12,568 nt of DNA, from assembly GCA_039026975.1 (NCBI GenBank), contig JBCCLI010000176.1, forward strand, positions 1-12,568, given 5' to 3'. Every line of letters begins with the position of its first letter. Within the stretch, counting starts at the first letter, position 1. Positions 1 through 3,894 of the stretch are shown here, one piece after another. The DNA comes from JBCBKZ01 sp039026975 (GTDB lineage Bacteria; Bacteroidota; Bacteroidia; J057). Made by a program: the position numbers and the translations under genes. Under the pieces are notes generated by a model, which was given only the letters and a program-made list of their open reading frames with translations, was not told where the DNA came from and did no database searches.

Positions 1-479
1 CCTCTGTCATTTCCCCCATTAGAAATGAGCGCCTCCCTTCGCACACCATACGGACTTAGCCCAAAAAAGAAAGCATTGGTCTGATTCGCAAAAGGGTCTA
101 GTAAGAAGCTGATCCCATCATTATTTCCTCCCCTAAAATCCCTCCTTAGGGAAGTAATAATCCAATCATTCCCTACTGTGCTGGAACATACTATGCCTAT
201 GTACAAAAATTGGTCATCATAGGTCATCTTGATGATAGACTGCTCGGTCGCCAGCACAGTATCTGTGGGGAAGTACTGCCAGAAGTCTGTGGTGCGTTCT
301 GCCTTTGCCCAGCTAGCCTCATCCAGAGCGCCATCTAGCGTGATCTTATCCGTAGCTTTTTTGATAGAGAGTTGAGGAGCCCCTTCAGGGATATCTGACA
401 GCGTCAGAGATTGTGCTTGCAGGGAAATGGACATGCATAAGACAATCAGCAACACAAGAATCTTTCGCAGCACAATCAT
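1..479 (-). CDS. CBM9-like/DUF5916-type secreted protein, 5' end only
   Basis: This reading frame starts at an ATG at 479 and stays open to the window edge, giving 159 codons plus two bases. Residues 1-22 form a signal peptide (positively charged start, LVLLIVLCMSISL core, cleavage near AQ). Residues from about 38 (KKATDKITLDGALDEASW) match the start of the carbohydrate-binding family 9-like domain. The later DFRGGNNDGISFLLDP and NAFFFGLSPYG segments are typical of Bacteroidota proteins in which this domain precedes a DUF5916 beta-barrel-like region. Full family members usually run to 700-900 residues, so most of the gene lies off the left edge. By family it is an exported outer-membrane or surface protein, often annotated as a hydrolase, although no enzyme activity is established for most members. 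The family call rests on remembered sequence features and was not tested by a search. Confidence 0.85.
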   Translation of the reverse strand, partial: MIVLRKILVLLIVLCMSISLQAQSLTLSDIPEGAPQLSIKKATDKITLDGALDEASWAKAERTTDFWQYFPTDTVLATEQSIIKMTYDDQFLYIGIVCSSTVGNDWIITSLRRDFRGGNNDGISFLLDPFANQTNAFFFGLSPYGVRREALISNGGNDR

Positions 480-509
480 TGGCTTTTAAGTAGTTACAGG
501 TCAGGCAGC

Positions 510-529
510 GCATTTCATGTAAGAAATGC
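510..529 (-). promoter_or_regulatory. Perfect hairpin in the leader of the DUF5916-type gene
   Basis: The arms GCATTTC (510-516) and GAAATGC (523-529) pair over 7 bp around a 6-base loop, about 30 bases upstream of the ATG at 479. It could be an RNA stem in the 5' leader or a dyad operator. No run of T follows on either strand, so a terminator is unlikely. The role is inferred from position only. Confidence 0.3.
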
Positions 530-650
530 ATTCGATATTACTAAATCCTTAGGTGGAACGAAAGAGGTTAGGCTGAAAGCTGTTTGAATATGGGCGCTAT
601 GGTATCCTTAACCTTGTGGGAGTAAGGGAGGTAGATCAAGCTGATTGAGG

Positions 651-698
651 ACCCCTTCGCCTAGGGACACATCCCCTTAAAAAGGGATGCTCTGCGAT
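651..698. repeat. 48-bp direct repeat, left copy
   Basis: This 48-bp sequence (ACCCCTTCGCC ... CTCTGCGAT) recurs without mismatch at 1250-1297 in the same orientation. Its middle contains CATCCCCTT AAA AAGGGATG, an 8-bp stem with one bulged C and a 3-base loop, so the element is partly palindromic. The matches stop abruptly on both sides: GATTGAGG against CTTCAGT before, CCATGG against CTGCAG after. The two copies bracket the DUF559 gene. Confidence 0.9.
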
Positions 699-781
699 CC
701 ATGGACTTGTGTTACTTTTCTATTTGGGATTAGCGTAAATAACCTATTCTCACAAATGGAGGAAATGATTATGTTAAGTAA

Positions 782-1153
782 ATGGATTATAAGAAAATCA
801 GGAGTTTTGCTAGAGAATTAAGAAGGAATCAAACTCCTGCGGAGGAGGTTTTCTGGAATAAAGTCAAAAACAGGCAATTCCTCGGGCTTAAGTTTAATAG
901 ACAATTTATTATTCAGCACCAAGATATTATGGAAAGCAGAGCATACTTTATTGCCGATTTCCACTGTTTTGAGCATAAACTAATTATTGAAATAGATGGG
1001 CCTATTCATGAATTCCAAGTTCAATATGACAGAATCCGGGAGAATATTCTGATAGAAATGGGTTACAAAGTAATCCGATTTAAGAATGAGGAAGTCCTTC
1101 AAAACTGGAGTAAGGTAGAGGCACAATTAAGAAAAGTAATCCATTCAACTTAA
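782..1153 (+). CDS. DUF559 endonuclease-domain protein
   Basis: This 123-residue protein is a single DUF559 domain, a member of the PD-(D/E)XK-like restriction and very-short-patch-repair endonuclease superfamily. The N-terminal ARELRRNQTPAEEVFW (residues 10-25) is the family's typical opening. The core has D59 in IADF, then IIEIDG (E70, D72), H76, D83, R86 and GYKVIRF (94-100), matching the expected D...ExD arrangement, so a metal-dependent nuclease fold is well supported. The full core is present and the length is normal. The ATG at 782 follows an in-frame TAA directly, and a GGAGGA sits 18 bases upstream, better placed for an out-of-frame ATG at 771. Three 60-base rows counted by eye are 33-35% G+C, against 47-55% in rows counted from neighbouring genes. 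With the flanking identical repeats this suggests an inserted cassette. The biological role of this family is not established. Confidence 0.9.
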   Translation: MDYKKIRSFARELRRNQTPAEEVFWNKVKNRQFLGLKFNRQFIIQHQDIMESRAYFIADFHCFEHKLIIEIDGPIHEFQVQYDRIRENILIEMGYKVIRFKNEEVLQNWSKVEAQLRKVIHST

Positions 1154-1249
1154 CACTTGTGGATAGCAGGGTTGTTGCCATTTTGAGGGTAACGGGGCAG
1201 AAGGGGAAGGGTTTTTAGCAGAAACTTAACGAGAATAATACGCTTCAGT

Positions 1250-1297
1250 ACCCCTTCGCCTAGGGACACATCCCCTTAAAAAGGGATGCTCTGCGAT
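1250..1297. repeat. 48-bp direct repeat, right copy
   Basis: This copy is identical to 651-698 and in the same orientation. The starts of the two copies are 599 bases apart, so one repeat plus the DUF559 segment makes a unit of about 600 bp. It carries the same bulged hairpin (CATCCCCTT / AAGGGATG). No short target-site duplication was found outside the pair. Confidence 0.9.
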
Positions 1298-1348
1298 CTG
1301 CAGGCTATTAAAGCATTATGTCTTATTGCCACTCCCCTAAATAAAATA

Positions 1349-1367
1349 TCCCAGCCAGGGGCTGGGA
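1349..1367 (-). terminator. Intrinsic terminator of the ZorAB-like operon
   Basis: TCCCAGCC (1349-1356) pairs with GGCTGGGA (1360-1367), an 8-bp, mostly G/C stem with a 3-base loop. Read on the minus strand it is followed by ATATTTTATTT. It lies about 45 bases beyond the stop codon of the OmpA-like gene, which ends at 1412. It therefore closes that operon and argues against a further co-transcribed effector gene to the left. Confidence 0.75.
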
Positions 1368-1411
1368 CATCCTAAAGTTTGCATGGCGTGCATTACAAAC
1401 GGCATTGAGAA

Positions 1412-2215
1412 TTATTCTATATCTATGCTGCTGCTATCTTTGGGCATAAAGCTGTCTAATGACTTAAGCGTTCCTATCTTAGGGATGATCTGAATGAGGA
1501 AACGCTGGTTTTTCTCCTCTTCGAAAGGGTCTCTTCCTACACCCTGCTCCCCACTTCCGGATATCATCACTTCTACTCTGTTGGCTTCAAAGCTGAGGCC
1601 TCGGTCATTCCAGAATTGGTAGAGAGAGAGGGCACGCTCATAACTCAGCTCAAAGTTTCTGCTGTAGCTATCCTTGGAAGCCATCCCTTCTATAACCATG
1701 AGGTATTTAATGTTGTCATCCGGGTCTAGTTGGGAGATCATATTATTAAGGGCGCGCCCTGCCTGCATCAGCATAGGTTTATAGGAGGAAGGAATATCAC
1801 TACTCCCCTTAGCAAACTGTACCTGAGAGCGGAGAACGTGTCTTTTGTAGGCAGGTTGGTATACGAAGTATCTACTATCCAGCTTTTCTATGGCCTTCTG
1901 GATCTCCTGCAGCTTTTTATACTCCTCTTCCATCACTATCAGTCGGGCCTTTTCATTCTCCAGCTGCTGAATGAGGGAGCTGGCATACATTTCCTCCTCG
2001 CTTAGTCTTCTTTTAAGTTCTTCCAGGGCTAGGCTCTGCTCATCCAGTTCTAGGCTTCTGACCTTCAGCTCTGCCTCCGTATCTAGTAAGGCAGTAGTTT
2101 TAATGTTGAACATGCGGTAACTCAGCACAAAAAGGGCAAGGCTTATGATAAACAAAGCCGTCAGTAGGTCAGCATAGCTGACCCAAAATAATTTTTCGCT
2201 ATCCCTTTTTTTCAT
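1412..2215 (-). CDS. MotB/OmpA-family stator protein, ZorB-like
   Basis: This 267-residue protein has the layout of a MotB/ZorB-type ion-channel subunit. A short charged cytoplasmic start leads into one transmembrane helix at about 13-33. The segment opens WVSYADLLTALF, whose D16 matches the proton-carrying aspartate of MotB-type plugs. Residues 40-115 are a Glu/Leu-rich coiled coil. Residues 125-247 form an OmpA-like peptidoglycan-binding domain, seen in VQFAKGSSDI, the VIEGMAS strand, the LSYERALSLYQFW helix and the terminal NQRFLIQIIPK. By family it would anchor a proton- or ion-driven complex to the cell wall. Its ATG overlaps the stop of the upstream channel gene by 4 bases, so the two are translationally coupled. 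ZorB of Zorya anti-phage systems has this design, but flagellar or other MotB relatives share it. No flagellar gene is present here. A general OmpA-family stator is certain; ZorB is likely but unproven. Confidence 0.85.
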   Translation of the reverse strand: MKKRDSEKLFWVSYADLLTALFIISLALFVLSYRMFNIKTTALLDTEAELKVRSLELDEQSLALEELKRRLSEEEMYASSLIQQLENEKARLIVMEEEYKKLQEIQKAIEKLDSRYFVYQPAYKRHVLRSQVQFAKGSSDIPSSYKPMLMQAGRALNNMISQLDPDDNIKYLMVIEGMASKDSYSRNFELSYERALSLYQFWNDRGLSFEANRVEVMISGSGEQGVGRDPFEEEKNQRFLIQIIPKIGTLKSLDSFMPKDSSSIDIE

Positions 2216-3537
2216 GCAAAGAAGGTGTTAAACATGTACATCATTCCCCCCACTATCCCCAGGATAAAGGCGGCAGAACCGGTATATACGAACAGCCTAA
2301 ACTCAAAGGAATCCATAAAACCAGCTGTTTCCTGTATATCCAGGCGCTGTTGGATGGCTTGTAATTGGGCTTTTACCTCATGGTCTTCTTGCTCTTGTCG
2401 CTGCAGGGTATGTAGAAGCTTAGTTTGGATTTCTAAGCTGCGGTTCTGGATCTGATCTACATTTCCTCTGATATTATGTAGGTCTTGCTGGAGGGCCTGG
2501 GAGAAGGCAGCTGTATCAGCCTTATCCAGGGAGGCCAGGTACTGATCCATCTTCACATAGGCAGCGCGTGTACTGGAATCTAATACCTTAAGGTTTTCTT
2601 GAACAGTGGACTCCAGTCGCTGGTCTAATTCACTTACCTGTGAGCCCATTTGCTGGCTAAGCTGCTCTGTGCGGGCAGCGTAGGATTCTATAAAGGCTAC
2701 TTGCTTGTCTATTAAGTGGTCATTCTCTCTCAAGGTGGTTCCTACATTCTCCAGGCCGTGTTCTATGCTTCTGATCTGCTTGAAGACATCCTTTAATTCT
2801 CTGAATAGGCGCAGGCTCTCTTGCAGAGAATCATTCATATATTGCTGGTACTGGACAAAGCCTTCATTAAAGGCGGCCAGGTTATCTCTAAGAGTAGAGA
2901 TAGGTTCCTGTATTTGCTTTTTTTTAGCAGGGAGAATATACGTTCTGATAAAGGTAAAATAGTCGTACTGCTTCCTGTCTCGTATCTTGCGACTTTCCCT
3001 AAATAGGTAGTTACTCCTAACGGTAAAGGAAAGTCCTGCCGCACTCCCTAACATCCCTATGAGTACCCCTCCTATAAAGGACTGGATAGCTGCGTCGCTT
3101 ACGCCCACCAAGGCAATTTTAACTAATCCAATAATTACCCCTAAGAACGTACATAAAAGTCCTATGTAAAGGGGTAAGGCTATGTTTGACTCTATCGAGT
3201 CTTCCAATGATTCAATTTTCCTTTCCGCTATTTCCTGTAGGGTATCAAATTCTGCTGCTCCCTGATTCTTGCTTAGGTAAGCATTAGCCGTGTGTACAAT
3301 CTCTTGAAATACGGGGTGATACTGATCATGATTTCTGATCAGGTCAGTCTCAGGGGTAAGGCTGATGATACTCTCTTCCTCAGCTTCATGTTTTTCTTTC
3401 TCTACCTGAAGGGTGTTAGGCTCAGGATATACATTGCTGAGTGAGAATATGGCGCTTCTGTTTTTGGAGAATACTCGTACTTGTAATACGATGATGATCC
3501 CTACGATAGCAAGTTCAATAAAAAAGAGCGGATCCAT
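2212..3537 (-). CDS. MotA/TolQ/ExbB-type channel protein with long coiled-coil tail, ZorA-like
   Basis: This 441-residue inner-membrane protein is the probable ion-channel partner of the OmpA-like protein encoded directly downstream. A first transmembrane helix is at about 3-20. After a charged segment, the paired helices at about 118-143 (ALPLYIGLLCTFLGVIIGL) and 152-174 (SFIGGVLIGMLGSAAGLSF) correspond to the pore-forming TM2-TM3 hairpin of the MotA/TolQ/ExbB family. Residues 205-405 are a long hydrophilic, heptad-rich coiled coil. Such a tail is characteristic of ZorA, which in Zorya systems projects into the cytoplasm and is thought to pass an invasion signal to nuclease or helicase effectors. 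Unusually, a further hydrophobic helix lies at about 413-437 near the C-terminus. The gene overlaps the next by 4 bases. No ZorC, ZorD or ZorE homologue is nearby, so this is an orphan pair, and an envelope role unrelated to defence remains possible. Confidence 0.82.
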   Translation of the reverse strand: MDPLFFIELAIVGIIIVLQVRVFSKNRSAIFSLSNVYPEPNTLQVEKEKHEAEEESIISLTPETDLIRNHDQYHPVFQEIVHTANAYLSKNQGAAEFDTLQEIAERKIESLEDSIESNIALPLYIGLLCTFLGVIIGLVKIALVGVSDAAIQSFIGGVLIGMLGSAAGLSFTVRSNYLFRESRKIRDRKQYDYFTFIRTYILPAKKKQIQEPISTLRDNLAAFNEGFVQYQQYMNDSLQESLRLFRELKDVFKQIRSIEHGLENVGTTLRENDHLIDKQVAFIESYAARTEQLSQQMGSQVSELDQRLESTVQENLKVLDSSTRAAYVKMDQYLASLDKADTAAFSQALQQDLHNIRGNVDQIQNRSLEIQTKLLHTLQRQEQEDHEVKAQLQAIQQRLDIQETAGFMDSFEFRLFVYTGSAAFILGIVGGMMYMFNTFFA

Positions 3538-3553
3538 TAGACAAATAGTTACA

Positions 3554-3602
3554 ATTCTGTTTTAGGGGAATTTTATTCTATGGAATATTCGCCAAACAGA
3601 AT
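3554..3602. repeat. Nested inverted repeat upstream of the ZorA-like gene
   Basis: The outer arms ATTCTGTTT (3554-3562) and AAACAGAAT (3594-3602) are 9-bp perfect complements, 31 bases apart. Inside lies TATTC TATG GAATA (3574-3587), a second small stem almost concentric with the first. The element ends 17 bases upstream of the ZorA-like ATG, so it could act in promoter control or as a leader RNA structure. A 9-bp arm pair can occur by chance at this scale. Confidence 0.3.
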
Positions 3603-3659
3603 GCCAGTTAGATTTCTGTAGGTATATGGATAAATAGGGGCTATTTCTAAAAAGGAAAT

Positions 3660-3694
3660 TTCTCAAAAAGAGAAAAGCCTTCTCATTTAGAGAA
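3660..3694. promoter_or_regulatory. Tandem dyad operator candidate, TTCTC-N5-GAGAA twice
   Basis: Two 15-bp dyads, TTCTCAAAAAGAGAA (3660-3674) and TTCTCATTTAGAGAA (3680-3694), have identical arms. Their centres are exactly 20 bp apart, about two turns of DNA, so two dimers could bind on the same face. They lie between divergent genes, 123 bases before the ZorA-like start and 200 bases before the GH97 start. A/T-rich spacers between identical symmetric arms fit an operator better than a terminator. The bound protein is unknown. Confidence 0.45.
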
Positions 3695-3777
3695 TCTACA
3701 TGAAGGAAAATAGGGCTAGCAGGCCTACCACTAAGCTTCCGGATAACTACTTATGGTCAGCCAAGGAGGACTGATTT

Positions 3778-3806
3778 TTGTGAAAGTATGATTAGCTGTA
3801 TCTTTT
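3778..3806 (+). promoter_or_regulatory. Bacteroidota-type promoter candidate for the GH97 gene
   Basis: TTG at 3778-3780, within TTTTTG, is followed after 18 bases by TATCTTTT (3799-3806). The second box matches the Bacteroidota -7 consensus TAnnTTTG at all but the last base. Transcription would start near 3813, giving a leader of about 80 bases that includes the hairpin at 3856-3879. The spacing is slightly short for the consensus. Confidence 0.4.
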
Positions 3807-3855
3807 TCATAAGAATAAAAAGTGCCTAGACAAGCTAGTCTATCCCATGAGAATT

Positions 3856-3879
3856 TTCCTTATTTTGAGGCATAAGGAA
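3856..3879 (+). promoter_or_regulatory. Leader hairpin just before the GH97 start
   Basis: TTCCTTAT (3856-3863) and ATAAGGAA (3872-3879) form a perfect 8-bp stem with an 8-base loop, ending 15 bases before the ATG at 3895. In RNA it would place the GGAAGG segment, the only purine-rich ribosome-binding candidate, partly inside the stem. It could therefore modulate translation. This is inferred from position; no riboswitch class was recognised. Confidence 0.35.
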
Positions 3880-3894
3880 GGTAGCAAATAAAGA

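Larger units (their letters stand above)
480..781. other. Intergenic region before the DUF559 gene
   Basis: This 302-base stretch separates the divergent DUF5916-type and DUF559 genes. It holds a perfect 7-bp hairpin (510-529) and one copy of a 48-bp repeat (651-698). A purine-rich GGAGGA lies at 758-763. No convincing additional gene was seen on either strand, apart from a possible 18-codon leader starting at 765 that overlaps the DUF559 start. Confidence 0.6.
1154..1411. other. Convergent intergenic region after the DUF559 gene
   Basis: This 258-base region lies between the convergent ends of the DUF559 gene and the OmpA-like stator gene. It contains the right copy of the 48-bp repeat and an intrinsic terminator for the leftward operon. 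No gene was recognised in it. Confidence 0.6.
3538..3894. other. Divergent intergenic control region
   Basis: This 357-base gap lies between the divergent stator operon and the GH97 gene. It is rich in dyads: a nested inverted repeat near the stator start (3554-3602), two TTCTC-N5-GAGAA dyads (3660-3694), a promoter-like pair of boxes for the rightward gene (3778-3806), and a hairpin just before the GH97 start (3856-3879). No protein gene was recognised in it. Confidence 0.6.

Noticed and set aside
608..1171. Similarity between 608-629 and 1150-1171 (TTAAC ... TTGTGG) as an extended repeat
   Set aside because: The match is short and gapped, and its offset (542) differs from that of the true repeats (599), so it is probably chance.
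651..1297. CRISPR array or classical insertion sequence
   Set aside because: There are only two repeat copies, 599 bases apart, in direct orientation, with a gene between them. There is no spacer periodicity, no terminal inverted repeats and no transposase.
1730..3044. Several open frames opposite or overlapping the stator genes
   Set aside because: They lie wholly within the two well-supported stator genes, show no recognisable domain, and have the low-complexity Ser/Arg/Cys-rich look of shadow frames.
782..3537. A complete Zorya defence operon
   Set aside because: Only ZorA-like and ZorB-like genes are present. The DUF559 gene is on the opposite strand, beyond a terminator and a repeat, and no ZorC, ZorD or ZorE-like protein exists in the window.
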